A stretch of DNA of 64,000 nt from Actinomycetota bacterium (GCA_014238065.1 JABABU010000027.1:184442-248441), one strand, 5' to 3'. Positions 9,472 to 17,657 are shown, counted from the stretch's first letter. Numbers and translations are program-made. The notes: a model not told the origin generated them from the sequence alone.

Positions 9472-9896
9472 GCGGATTCCTTGCCTGCAGCCATGGACGC
9501 GCGTTGCACTTCGTCTTCCTCGACGAGATCAGCTCGCGGGGGAGCAAACACGTCGAGGATCCAGCATTCGCCGTACTCGTCGTCGCCGATGAAGTTGGAG
9601 TCGCCGTGCCAGACATTGCGCGGCGCTATGTACACATCGCCCTCGCCGAGGGTGACCCGCTCTGTGGTGTCCTTGTCAGTCGAGATGCGGAAGTCGAGAC
9701 CACCGCGATAGATGATGCCGAGTTGCTCAGTGTCATCATGTCGATGAATGAACGACCCGGAGACCCCACCCGTGATACGCCAGAAGCAGAGCTGAACCTC
9801 TTTGGAGGTGATCACTCTCCTACGGAACCCAGGACGACCGGTGTCGATGAACTCGTCGTCGTCGAAGAAATGGCAGTACTGGTTGGCCGGGTTCAT
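9468..9896 (-). CDS. Cupin-domain protein
   Basis: This 142-residue single-domain cupin has a first metal motif like SGSFIHRHDDTEQLGIIYRG (H-x-H with downstream E/Q) and a second, GEGDVYIAPRNVWHGDSN, that supplies the last histidine. Small cupins of this type are found as isomerases, dioxygenases or non-catalytic binding proteins. No specific reaction can be assigned. The ATG at 9896 was chosen because it forms an ATGA overlap with the VOC gene stop; the longer open frame upstream runs antisense-like through that gene. It is second in the catabolic operon and may act on the Rieske or HyuAB pathway intermediate. Confidence 0.82.
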   Translation of the reverse strand: MNPANQYCHFFDDDEFIDTGRPGFRRRVITSKEVQLCFWRITGGVSGSFIHRHDDTEQLGIIYRGGLDFRISTDKDTTERVTLGEGDVYIAPRNVWHGDSNFIGDDEYGECWILDVFAPPRADLVEEDEVQRASMAAGKESA

Positions 9897-10378
9897 GTCT
9901 GACTCAAGTCTGCGAATTCGGCCTTGTCGGCTACGAGGTCGAGAGGTTCGATTACGGCGGCGTGAGCTGCGTCGCCCCACCGATCCGGGGGCACGAGCCA
10001 CATCACCTCGAATTCGAGACCGTCTGGATCAACGGCGTAGAGACTCTTGTTCACGCCATGGTTGCTGGCGCCTCTCAACACACCGGCTGTTTCGAGTCGT
10101 TCCTTCATCGCAGCGAGCTCGTCAAGGCTCGGGACCTCCCATGCAAGGTGATACATACCGACTGTGCTAGCACCCGCCTCCGACTTCCCTGCGCCGTCCC
10201 CGATAGAGAAGAAGGCAACGTCGTGGTGGTTCTCCGAGCCAGGAGCACGCATGAACACATACGCGCTGTCCGGGTGTGTGATCATCGTCTCGAATCCGAG
10301 CACTTCTTGGTAGAACGCCTCGTGACGGGATGCATCACGGACATAGAGCACTGCATGATTCATGCCGGTGATGGGCAC
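9893..10378 (-). CDS. VOC (glyoxalase/bleomycin resistance/dioxygenase) family protein
   Basis: This 161-residue VOC-fold protein has two beta-alpha-beta-beta-beta modules. Putative metal ligands are His in MNHAVLYV, His in GMYHLAWEVPS and Glu in GLEFEVMWL, so a divalent-metal enzyme is plausible. Family reactions include extradiol cleavage, glutathione or mycothiol addition and epimerisation. The GTG start at 10378 has a strong GGAGGAG ribosome site about 6 bases upstream and is preferred over the in-frame ATG at 10363. It is the first gene of the operon, right after a FadR-like operator. The fold is certain and the reaction is not. Confidence 0.85.
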   Translation of the reverse strand: MPITGMNHAVLYVRDASRHEAFYQEVLGFETMITHPDSAYVFMRAPGSENHHDVAFFSIGDGAGKSEAGASTVGMYHLAWEVPSLDELAAMKERLETAGVLRGASNHGVNKSLYAVDPDGLEFEVMWLVPPDRWGDAAHAAVIEPLDLVADKAEFADLSQT

Positions 10379-10431
10379 GATTCTCCTCCGGTATCTCCCG
10401 TGAAACGATCAGATCGTCGAGATTGGTCTGA

Positions 10432-10442
10432 TGGTCTGACCA
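10432..10442. promoter_or_regulatory. Predicted GntR/FadR-type operator upstream of catabolic operon
   Basis: A perfect palindrome, TGGTCTGACCA, sits 54 bases upstream of the first structural gene of the operon (VOC start 10378). It fits the TGGTCnGACCA core known for FadR-family regulators. The TGGTCTGA half is tandemly repeated immediately before it at 10424-10431. The adjacent upstream gene encodes a FadR-type GntR regulator and a related inverted repeat precedes that gene too. Site and partner are inferred from sequence alone. Confidence 0.65.
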
Positions 10443-10452
10443 CTACTTGGAG

Positions 10453-10458
10453 ACTCTA
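10453..10458 (-). promoter_or_regulatory. Possible -10 element (TAGAGT) of the catabolic operon
   Basis: On the minus strand TAGAGT lies just upstream of the TGGTCTGACCA palindrome. If it is used, transcription would start within or right next to the operator, as expected for repression. The -35 region is poor (TGGAAC at an unusual 19-base spacing), so this is only a candidate. Confidence 0.3.
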
Positions 10459-10484
10459 GCCGATCCTGGGTGCACTGGTTCCAG

Positions 10485-11204
10485 TTAGACGAGCTTGTCG
10501 AGCATTCGTGCTTCGACGTCGTCGAGGTGAGCGGCGGAAGCAGCCAACACAGCCGCCGGGTTCCGCGCCATGATCGCATCGATGATGGTCGCGTGATCGG
10601 ACGAAGCATGCTCGACGATGGCCTCGACCTCGCTCTTGTTAGCCGACGCGTAGAGCAGCGAATCGAAGGCCTCCGATTGAAAAAGCGCGTCGAGGACCTT
10701 GCCGTACAACTCCATCAGCAGCGGGTTGTCGCAAGCCGAAGCAATCGTGGTGTGAAATTCGCGATCGCATTGCCTGAACTCATCAAGGCTGAGTGGTTCG
10801 TCGAACTTCGCCGCGATGGCCAGCATTCGTGCCAAGTCGTCGTCATCGGCTCGGCGGCACGCGAGCTCGAAGATCGGGAGTTCGAGCACTCGACGAGTCT
10901 CGAAGAGTTCTCGAACATTACGTTTGCGTTCGTCGTCTTCGTTGTCGACCCGAAACCCTGGAACCAGTTCGGCGACGTAAGACCGGTTGCCTCTACGTTC
11001 GATGAGACCTATCGATGCGAGTCCCTGCATAGCCTCCCGGACCGAGGTTCTGGCCACACCGAACTGGGTACACAGGTCGCGCTCGGACGGAACGCGAGCT
11101 CCAGGCGGAAGATCGCCGGACTCGATGCGCTTCAACACCTGCTCACGAATTTGTTCGCTGATCGTACGACGCGACACTGGCTCAAAGGGCGGATTGGTCG
11201 CCAT
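10485..11204 (-). CDS. GntR family transcriptional regulator, FadR/FCD type
   Basis: This 239-residue regulator has an N-terminal winged helix (about 14-75: SEQIREQVLKRIESGDLPPG, PSERDLCTQFGVARTSVREA, IERRGNRSYV). Its C-terminal all-helical FCD ligand domain has likely metal ligands in CDREFHTTI (Asp and His), VEHASSDHATII and AAHLDDV. Such proteins usually repress a catabolic operon until a carboxylate-type inducer binds. The ATG at 11204 has GGGGAGA about 7 bases upstream. It is transcribed in the same direction as the HyuAB/Rieske operon that begins about 100 bases after its stop, and matching palindromes precede both units. Autoregulation and control of the operon are inferred. Confidence 0.92.
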   Translation of the reverse strand: MATNPPFEPVSRRTISEQIREQVLKRIESGDLPPGARVPSERDLCTQFGVARTSVREAMQGLASIGLIERRGNRSYVAELVPGFRVDNEDDERKRNVRELFETRRVLELPIFELACRRADDDDLARMLAIAAKFDEPLSLDEFRQCDREFHTTIASACDNPLLMELYGKVLDALFQSEAFDSLLYASANKSEVEAIVEHASSDHATIIDAIMARNPAAVLAASAAHLDDVEARMLDKLV

Positions 11205-11234
11205 GCCGCGTCTCCCCGAGATCGTTTGGTCCGT

Positions 11235-11252
11235 TGGTCTGACAGTTGACCA
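11235..11252. promoter_or_regulatory. Predicted autoregulatory operator of the GntR gene
   Basis: The inverted repeat TGGTC-N8-GACCA ends about 30 bases upstream of the regulator start at 11204. Its left arm continues as TGGTCTGAC, the same wording as the palindrome before the catabolic operon. A further TGGTCCG half lies at 11227-11233. The longer spacer makes it a weaker match than the 10432 site. Confidence 0.5.
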
Positions 11253-11334
11253 CATACACGTCAAAGCTGCGCATTCGGCTCACGCGGAAAACCCGCAGCT
11301 GACGTCCTAGGCTCGGCTCCAATCCGGGCAACCC

Positions 11335-12780
11335 ATGAACTCACACCAAGACGACGAGCTACTGATCTGGTCGGAGTCATCCATAGACGCGGGCCCAGTT
11401 CCATCCGGCAGTCGGTCATTCGGAGACCCCGGTTCTTGGTTAGGACTGGTAGGGCTCGTCATCTTGGTGGTCGGCGGGGTCTGGTTCATCGGCCGAAGCG
11501 ACAGCGCGGTAATAGCGCCGACACAGCGTGTGTCAGGCGCTGCAGCACCGCTCGTCAACGAGCTTCGATGGTCGGGACCGTTCCAGGTCGAGGGCGCTGC
11601 CGACATCGAACATCTACTCGTCGAGCACAATGTCGTGTACGGACTCGTCGACGGGTGGATCGCGACCACCACAGACTTGCTCCTCTGGGAACATCTACCA
11701 CTTCCCGCAGCCCTGAATCGAGACCAGTACAGCGACGACATCCTCGCGTCGTTCGACGGATTCATCCACCCATCCTTCACACCGGTACTCGGTGGCCAGG
11801 TGCTCGACTACGACGTGCTCGGCGACGTGGTGATCGCACTCGTCGTTCCTCCGCTGAGAGTGATCGACCCTACTGCCGAGTGCTTCGTCCAGGATGAAAG
11901 ACCGGTGATGGACTTGTACGTCTCTTTCGACCGCGGCAACAGCTGGGACGAACTTGAACTGCCCGGAGTTCGACCCGTGGGAGAGCTGTTCTTCACCTCC
12001 GGCAGTGGTGTTGTGGCGACCGATGGAGTGACCGCCATGGCCAGCATCGCCATAACGCGAGTGCCGAGCCCGGCGTGTGTTTCCGAGGCCTTCGGTGTAT
12101 CCGCCAAGAACGCGAGTGCCAGCAGGTCCGGCGATGAGATCATCTTCATCGATGCAGCCGGTAATCGAGGTGCGATCCCCACCGACGTTCTGTCAGACGC
12201 AGACCGGGCGGTTCTGAGCGAACCTGAGAGGATCGCGTCTCACTTCGTCATCAGTCCCGAGTTGACGACAGCTCCCGCAGTCGGACGGCCGGGGCCGCTA
12301 CTCGAAGCCGATCGCGACGAGTACATCATCGGATTCGGTGGCATACCGGCGCAGCTGTCGAAGAACCACGGCCAATCGTTCGTGGTACTCGATCGCGATC
12401 GCGGCCTGTCGGTTCGGCGAGACATCGTCCTCCAACCAGCTGGCGGCGGAACACGGATCTCAGCTGATTACGGCGTCACATGGACCGCACCGCACCTTGA
12501 CTTCGCTGCGACACTCGACGCCGTCCGGTGGAACAACCGTCTGTACGTGCTGACCACATCAATCAAGCCGGGCGGGCCGGTCGAGCCGGGCGGTGTCACG
12601 CTTCACAGCACGCAGCCGGGCTCTGAAGTGACAGAGCAGCTGGAAGAGTTCCGACCGGTCGGGATGAGCGCGCTGACGATGTACAACGATCGTCTCGTCG
12701 TCCTGGGAACGACGACAGGAGATGACGGGTCGCAAAGCCAGATCGTCTACTTCGGCGACCGTCCGTTCACCGCTTCTTAG
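11335..12780 (+). CDS. Membrane-anchored Asp-box (BNR/sialidase-like) repeat protein
   Basis: This 481-residue protein has a short cytoplasmic N terminus, one transmembrane segment (about 34-54) and a large outside domain. At least three Asp-box-like motifs (S-x-D-x-G-x-x-W) are visible: SFDRGNSW near 198, SKNHGQSF near 342 and SADYGVTW near 376. This suggests a beta-propeller like those of sialidases or BNR-repeat proteins. No sialidase arginine triad or catalytic residues could be recognised, so no enzyme activity is claimed. It converges on the CoA-binding protein gene with a 4-base tail overlap. Its role is unknown; a cell-surface binding or sensing function is possible. Confidence 0.72.
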   Translation: MNSHQDDELLIWSESSIDAGPVPSGSRSFGDPGSWLGLVGLVILVVGGVWFIGRSDSAVIAPTQRVSGAAAPLVNELRWSGPFQVEGAADIEHLLVEHNVVYGLVDGWIATTTDLLLWEHLPLPAALNRDQYSDDILASFDGFIHPSFTPVLGGQVLDYDVLGDVVIALVVPPLRVIDPTAECFVQDERPVMDLYVSFDRGNSWDELELPGVRPVGELFFTSGSGVVATDGVTAMASIAITRVPSPACVSEAFGVSAKNASASRSGDEIIFIDAAGNRGAIPTDVLSDADRAVLSEPERIASHFVISPELTTAPAVGRPGPLLEADRDEYIIGFGGIPAQLSKNHGQSFVVLDRDRGLSVRRDIVLQPAGGGTRISADYGVTWTAPHLDFAATLDAVRWNNRLYVLTTSIKPGGPVEPGGVTLHSTQPGSEVTEQLEEFRPVGMSALTMYNDRLVVLGTTTGDDGSQSQIVYFGDRPFTAS

Positions 12781-13265
12781 GCACGGCGCGAGCTGATGAC
12801 TCCCGTGTCGAAGCCTGCCAGGTGAAGTCCGCCATGAAATCGGGCGTGTTCGATCTTCAGACAACGATCGGTGACGACGTTCAGACCCGCCTGGTGTCCG
12901 ATGTCGGCGGCCTCGTCGCTGTGGAGCCCAAGTTGGGCCCAGAACGTCTTGGCCCCGATTTCGACCGACGCTTCAGCCACGCCTGGCAGGTCGTCGGGTC
13001 GGCGAAACACGTCGACGATGTCTGGAGTGCCAGGCAGATCTTGAAGGCTCGGGTAGACGGGTTCGCCGAGAATCTCGGATTCACGCGGGTTGACGAGCCA
13101 GACCTCGTACGACGCCGACGAGCTGAGCAGATACGTGATGACGAAGTTCGACGCTCTGGCGGGATTGCTGGACGCGCCGACGATGGCAATCGTCTTCGAC
13201 TCTTCCAGGATGCACTTACGGTCGACAGCCGATGGCGGCGTCCATGCGGTGATGATGTCGGTCAT
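12777..13265 (-). CDS. CoA-binding domain protein (YccU-like)
   Basis: This 162-residue Rossmann-fold protein opens its core with TIAIVGASSNPARASNFV, the glycine-rich loop of CoA-binding proteins. It also has VWLVNPRESEILGEPVYPSL and WAQLGLHSDEAADIGHQAGLNVV, closely matching small stand-alone CoA-binding proteins such as YccU. No catalytic residues are known for the family. Its ATG overlaps the stop of the upstream O-acetylhomoserine sulfhydrylase gene by 4 bases. This metY-yccU pairing recurs in bacteria and hints at a shared role in sulfur or CoA metabolism. Confidence 0.88.
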   Translation of the reverse strand: MTDIITAWTPPSAVDRKCILEESKTIAIVGASSNPARASNFVITYLLSSSASYEVWLVNPRESEILGEPVYPSLQDLPGTPDIVDVFRRPDDLPGVAEASVEIGAKTFWAQLGLHSDEAADIGHQAGLNVVTDRCLKIEHARFHGGLHLAGFDTGVISSRRA

Positions 13266-14560
13266 GACGTTCTCCCAGTTGCATTCATGAGAGCCTGATC
13301 GAGGTCCCAGATGATGTCGTCGATGTCTTCGAGACCAACCGACAATCGCACCGTGTCCGGCGTGACACCGCTGGCGTCGAGTTGTTCGTCAGTGAGCTGC
13401 TGATGTGTCGTGGAACCAGGATGGATCACGAGCGTCCTGGCGTCGCCCACGTTGGCGAGATGACTGATCATCTCGAGCGACTCGATGAAGGTCGCTCCCT
13501 CGTCACGGCCGCCATCGACACCGAAAGCGAAGATCGCTCCAGGTCCGCCGGGAAGATATTTCTTGGCCATCTCGAACCAGGGCGACGCGGCCAGGCCGGC
13601 GTACTTGACCCAGCCGACGCGCTTGTCAGCGTCGAGCCACTCCGCAACAGCCTGTGCGTTGGCGACGTGCTGACGCATGCGAAGGCTCAACGTTTCGGTG
13701 CCCTGGAGCATGAGGAATGCGTTGAACGGCGACATCGAGGCGCCGACATCTCGGAGTTGCTCGACACGAATCTTGGTGCAGAACGCGAACTCGCCGAAGT
13801 TCTCAGCAAACTTCAAGTTGTTGTAGCTCGGAACAGGTTCGGTGAAGTGAGGGAACTTCCCGTTGTCCCACGGGAACTTCCCGGCCTCGACGATGACGCC
13901 ACCGATCGACGTGCCGTGCCCTCCGATGAACTTCGTCGCCGAGTGGATCACGATGTCGGCACCGTGCTCGATCGGTCGACACAGATACGGCGTCGCGAAC
14001 GTGCTGTCCACGACGAGTGGGATCTCGTGGCGATGGGCGATTGCACTCAGAGCCTCGAGATCGGCAATCGAGCCTGACGGGTTGCCGATGATCTCGGTGT
14101 AGACGAACTTCGTGTTCGGTTGGATCGCGGCTTCGTACGCTGCCGGATCATCCTCGGCCACGAAGGTCGTGTCGATCCCGAGTCGGCGTAGCGTGACGTC
14201 GAACTGCGTAACCGTTCCTCCGTAGAGCGTGGCCGCTGAGACGATGTGGTCACCGCTGTCGCAAAGTGCGATTGCGGTGAGGAACTCGGCGGCCATGCCG
14301 CTCGAAGTTGCGACGGCGCCGATGCCGCCTTCGAGGCTGGCCATGCGCTCCTCGAAGGCGGAGATCGTCGGGTTCGAGATACGCGTGTAGATCGTTCCGT
14401 ACTTCTGCAACGCGAAGAGGTCGGCGGCATCCTGGGTGTCCTCGAAGACGAACGAAGTCGATTGGTACACAGGAACGGCTCTGGCTCCGGTTGCCGAGTC
14501 AGGTTGGCCACCGGCGTGCAGCGATCGGGTGCTGAACCCCCACGCTCGATCTTCAGCCAT
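13262..14560 (-). CDS. metY: O-acetylhomoserine sulfhydrylase (paralogue 1)
   Basis: This 432-residue Cys/Met-metabolism PLP enzyme carries the PLP lysine at K210 in HSATKFIGGHG. Other fold-type I signatures are YTRISNPT (tetramer phosphate-binding Tyr/Arg), TSSGMAAE, VVDSTFATPYL and the C-terminal HPGSTTHQQL. It would make homocysteine from O-acetylhomoserine and sulfide. The ATG at 14560 has AGGGAG 6 bases upstream; the longer open frame reaching 15145 is antisense to the neighbouring gene and unrelated. It heads a two-gene unit with the CoA-binding protein. A second paralogue lies about 1 kb away on the other strand. Confidence 0.92.
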   Translation of the reverse strand: MAEDRAWGFSTRSLHAGGQPDSATGARAVPVYQSTSFVFEDTQDAADLFALQKYGTIYTRISNPTISAFEERMASLEGGIGAVATSSGMAAEFLTAIALCDSGDHIVSAATLYGGTVTQFDVTLRRLGIDTTFVAEDDPAAYEAAIQPNTKFVYTEIIGNPSGSIADLEALSAIAHRHEIPLVVDSTFATPYLCRPIEHGADIVIHSATKFIGGHGTSIGGVIVEAGKFPWDNGKFPHFTEPVPSYNNLKFAENFGEFAFCTKIRVEQLRDVGASMSPFNAFLMLQGTETLSLRMRQHVANAQAVAEWLDADKRVGWVKYAGLAASPWFEMAKKYLPGGPGAIFAFGVDGGRDEGATFIESLEMISHLANVGDARTLVIHPGSTTHQQLTDEQLDASGVTPDTVRLSVGLEDIDDIIWDLDQALMNATGRTS

Positions 14561-14640
14561 GCAGTCTCCCTGGTCGTGCCGTCCAGCAAGCATGGCGGAA
14601 TTGAACGCCGTACGCACAGCCATGACGGTGTAAGACGCCA

Positions 14641-14655
14641 CCATCTTTACGATGG
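14641..14655. other. Short hairpin just before the SCO6745-like gene
   Basis: CCATC-TTTAC-GATGG forms a perfect 5-bp stem with a 5-base loop immediately upstream of the ATG at 14660, in the divergent space between it and metY. It is too short to be a riboswitch. It could occlude initiation or be chance. Confidence 0.25.
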
Positions 14656-14659
14656 CGCC

Positions 14660-15496
14660 ATGACAAAGGAACTTGCGGCCAAGCTCGGGACGATGACGGG
14701 GCCGGTGCACGGCTTCATCTACTTCGCCGAGGAAGCTACAGAGGAGTACGAGGCAGCCGGACTCCCTGCTGTCTCGCACTACTTCGGAAGTCGAGCCGCT
14801 CCCTTCGGCGCAGTGTCGGCCGAGGTCGTCATCGCGGCGTTCTACAACTTCAAGCCCTCGGCAGTTCGCGCCGCGATCCCCACAGCGTGGGAGTCCGCAG
14901 CGCCAGAGGTGATTCAGCAGGCCAGGATGACCGCAGCAGGACGGGCACTGGCCCCGCACGCCACCAGGGTGCCAGGTGGCGACATCGCCGAGGCCATCGA
15001 AATCGCAACGCGGATCGTTGAAGGCGTCGGCTACGAGGGTCGTCCGCTTGCCGCCGCCAACATGACGGTGCCGACACACGACGACCCTGTCACGCACCTC
15101 TGGCAGCTGACCACGATCATCCGAGAATGGAGGGGTGACGCGCACATCGGCGTCCTCATCGAAGCCGACATCGACGCTGTCGAAGCGCTGGCCCTACACG
15201 TCGGCATAGGCGCGTTCCCAAGAGCCATCGCGCAGGCCACGCGTCGCTGGAACGACGAGGAATGGGAAGCAGGAGTCGAGCGCCTGGCGAGCCGCGGACT
15301 GATGAACGACGATGGCTCGACCACCGAGGCGGGAAGCGAGTTCCGGGCGGCGATCGAGGTCCGCACCGACAAACTGTGCGACCGCCAGATCGCCACAGTC
15401 GGTGAAGACGCCTCGCGACGACTGATCGAACTTCTCCGGCCGCTTCGAAAAGGGCTGACCGATGAAGGTCGCTTCAGTCGCCCACCCCGAACCTGA
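14660..15496 (+). CDS. SCO6745-like (SalK-type) family protein
   Basis: This 278-residue mostly helical protein resembles the actinobacterial SCO6745/SalK family. It has an N-terminal GPVHGFIYFAEEATEEYEAAG and the typical FYNFKPSAVRAAIPTAW, and a C-terminal winged-helix-like region (ATRRWNDEEWEAGVERLASRG). No biochemical function is established for the family. No clear ribosome site precedes the ATG at 14660, so a leaderless transcript is possible. It sits between two divergently placed metY paralogues. Confidence 0.75.
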   Translation: MTKELAAKLGTMTGPVHGFIYFAEEATEEYEAAGLPAVSHYFGSRAAPFGAVSAEVVIAAFYNFKPSAVRAAIPTAWESAAPEVIQQARMTAAGRALAPHATRVPGGDIAEAIEIATRIVEGVGYEGRPLAAANMTVPTHDDPVTHLWQLTTIIREWRGDAHIGVLIEADIDAVEALALHVGIGAFPRAIAQATRRWNDEEWEAGVERLASRGLMNDDGSTTEAGSEFRAAIEVRTDKLCDRQIATVGEDASRRLIELLRPLRKGLTDEGRFSRPPRT

Positions 15497-15567
15497 CGAG
15501 AGCAGTCGAGCCGTCAAGCGATACCGTCTGAGCAGCATTCGTCGGTCAGCCCGAAGGGGAACAAACC

Positions 15568-16860
15568 ATGGTCGAGCCCGACTTTCTGCGATTCGACACA
15601 CTGAGCCTGCACGCAGGTCAGCATTCTGACCCGGTCACGGGCGCACGGGCCCAGCCGATCTACTACACGACTTCGTACGAGTTCCCCGACACGGACGAAG
15701 CAGCGGCCCTCTTCAACCTCGAGCTTCCAGGTCACATCTACAGTCGCATCTCGAACCCGACAGTTGCGGTCTTCGAGGAACGCGTTGCCGCCCTCGAAGG
15801 CGGCGTCGGAGCTGTTGGCACGTCGAGCGGCATGGCCGCCATGCACCTTGCACTCGCCACGCTCCTGAGCGCCGGAGATCACGTCGTCGCGTCGAAGAAC
15901 GTCTACGGCGGCTCGTACAACATCCTCAACCTCACGATGCCAAGATTCGGCATCGAGACGACGTGGGTCGATCCTCGTGACCATCAGGCGTGGAGCGACG
16001 CCATACGACCGAACACGAAGATCCTGTTCGCGGAGACGCTCGGCAACCCCGGCGTCGAGGTGCTCGACATCGAAGCCGTTGCCGGCATCGCACACGACAA
16101 CGCCATCCCACTCATGGTCGACTCGACGTTCGCGACGCCCTACCTCATGCAGCCCATCCGGCACGGGGCCGACATCGTGATGCACTCGGCCACCAAGTGG
16201 ATCGGTGGCCACGGCGTGGCACTCGGCGGCGTGCTGGTCGACGGAGGGCGTTTCGACTGGGTCGCGTCCGGAAAGTTCCCGACGATGACCGAGCCATACG
16301 CCGGATACCACGGCATCCGATTCGCCGAGGAGTTCGGCCCTTCGGCGCTCGGCATGCGGGCAAGGGCCGAGGGACTTCGCGACTTCGGAGGGTGCATGAG
16401 CCCGATGAACGCATTTCAGCTGCTGCAAGGTCTCGAGACACTTCCGTTGCGTATGCAGAAGCACGTCTCCAACACAGACGTCGTGCTCGACATGATGCAG
16501 GCGAACGACGCAGTGAGCTGGATCAAACACCCGCGCGTCTCGACACACCCAGACCACGAGCTGGCGAAGAATTTGTATCCGAAAGGGGCCGGGTCGATCT
16601 TCAGCTTCGGCATCGCAGGGGGCCGCGCTGCCGGGCGCAAGTTCATCGAGGGCGTCGAGTTGTCGTCGCACGTTGCGAACGTCGGAGACGCCAGAACCCT
16701 CGTCATCCACCCAGGATCCACGACGCATGGTCAGCTCAGCCCCGAGGAACTCGAGCGTGGTGGCATCAGCGAGGACCTCGTCCGCGTCTCAGTCGGCCTC
16801 GAAGACCCGCAGGACATCATCGACGATCTGTCGCGAGCACTGAAGGCGAGCCAACGATGA
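15568..16860 (+). CDS. O-acetylhomoserine sulfhydrylase-like PLP enzyme (paralogue 2)
   Basis: This 430-residue homologue of the enzyme at 13262-14560 has PLP lysine K210 (HSATKWIGGHG), YSRISNPT, TSSGMAAM, MVDSTFATPYL and HPGSTTHGQL, so all core residues are intact. The substrate-loop region (ALFNLELPGHIYSR versus ALQKYGTIYTR) differs between the copies, which may mean different acyl-homoserine or thiol substrates. AAGGGG lies 8 bases before the ATG. The stop overlaps the start of the alpha/beta hydrolase gene (ATGA), so the two are co-translated. Confidence 0.88.
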   Translation: MVEPDFLRFDTLSLHAGQHSDPVTGARAQPIYYTTSYEFPDTDEAAALFNLELPGHIYSRISNPTVAVFEERVAALEGGVGAVGTSSGMAAMHLALATLLSAGDHVVASKNVYGGSYNILNLTMPRFGIETTWVDPRDHQAWSDAIRPNTKILFAETLGNPGVEVLDIEAVAGIAHDNAIPLMVDSTFATPYLMQPIRHGADIVMHSATKWIGGHGVALGGVLVDGGRFDWVASGKFPTMTEPYAGYHGIRFAEEFGPSALGMRARAEGLRDFGGCMSPMNAFQLLQGLETLPLRMQKHVSNTDVVLDMMQANDAVSWIKHPRVSTHPDHELAKNLYPKGAGSIFSFGIAGGRAAGRKFIEGVELSSHVANVGDARTLVIHPGSTTHGQLSPEELERGGISEDLVRVSVGLEDPQDIIDDLSRALKASQR

Positions 16861-17657
16861 TGTTCGACGTCGATGGCCACGCCGTCCACGCATCGACAGG
16901 CGGACTCGACCTCGAAGGGGACGATCCGGTCATCGTGCTCGTCCACGGCGCCGGCATGGACTCGACGGTGTGGCAGTTGCAGACCCGCTACATCGCGTAT
17001 CGCGGCTACAGGCCACTCGCGGTCGATCTGCCCGGCCACGGGATGAGCGAAGGCCCCGCCTTGGAATCGGTTCCCGAGATGGGAGCGTGGCTGAACCGAT
17101 TCATCGACGCCGTCGGATGGGGTCCTGCCGCGGTCGTGGGTCACTCGATGGGCACCTTCATCGCCATGGAGGCTGCCAAGAACCGACCGGAACAGGTCGC
17201 CTCGATGGTGTTGTTCGGCTCGGCGACAGCGATGCCCGTGCACCCCGATCTGCTCGACAAGGCCGCCAACGACGTCGAGGGCGCGGCAGCACTGATGGCG
17301 GCATGGAGCCACGCCAAGCCCGCCCACATCGGACTCAATCCGACACCGGGGATGTGGATGATCGGTGGTCAGCGTGCGCTGGTCGAACGGTCGTCGGCCG
17401 GAGCACTGTCGACCGACCTGCAGGCGTGTGCCGCATACGAAGGTGCGCCAGAGGCCGCGGCTGCGATCTCGGTGCCGACGACGCTCGTCATCGGTTCTGG
17501 CGACAAGATGACCCCGCCTCGGGCCGCCCGCGGCCTGGCCGACATGATCGAGGGCGTGAACGTCGTCGAGTTGGCGGACACCGGTCACGACGTGATGTTC
17601 GAGAACCCACGGGCCACCAGAAAGGCCATTCTCGCAGCGGTCGGCCAGCCTGCGTAG
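16857..17657 (+). CDS. Alpha/beta hydrolase
   Basis: This 266-residue alpha/beta-hydrolase has the oxyanion segment VHGAGMDSTVW, nucleophile elbow GHSMG (Ser97), acid IGSGDKMTPP and base DTGHDVMF. A complete catalytic triad is therefore present. The double ATG start (16857, 16860) overlaps the metY-like stop. At this length it is far too short for homoserine acetyltransferase (MetX, about 370 residues) and lacks its signature. Esterase, thioesterase or C-C hydrolase activity are all possible. Coupling to the PLP enzyme suggests a linked substrate. Confidence 0.88.
   Translation: MMFDVDGHAVHASTGGLDLEGDDPVIVLVHGAGMDSTVWQLQTRYIAYRGYRPLAVDLPGHGMSEGPALESVPEMGAWLNRFIDAVGWGPAAVVGHSMGTFIAMEAAKNRPEQVASMVLFGSATAMPVHPDLLDKAANDVEGAAALMAAWSHAKPAHIGLNPTPGMWMIGGQRALVERSSAGALSTDLQACAAYEGAPEAAAAISVPTTLVIGSGDKMTPPRAARGLADMIEGVNVVELADTGHDVMFENPRATRKAILAAVGQPA

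Noticed and set aside
14561..14659. SAM riboswitch between the divergent metY and SCO6745-like genes
   Set aside because: The space is only 99 bases and shows just a 5-bp hairpin; none of the conserved helices of a SAM riboswitch could be drawn.
14561..15145. N-terminal extension of metY paralogue 1 by about 195 codons
   Set aside because: It lies antisense to the SCO6745-like gene and is not related to the PLP family; ATG 14560 has a ribosome site and the correct family start.
15514..16728. Open frame of 404 codons antisense to the second sulfhydrylase
   Set aside because: The plus-strand PLP enzyme is intact across the region and the antisense product resembles nothing.
16857..17657. Alpha/beta hydrolase as MetX (homoserine acetyltransferase)
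   Set aside because: It is about 100 residues too short and lacks the MetX lid and signature, despite the metY neighbour.
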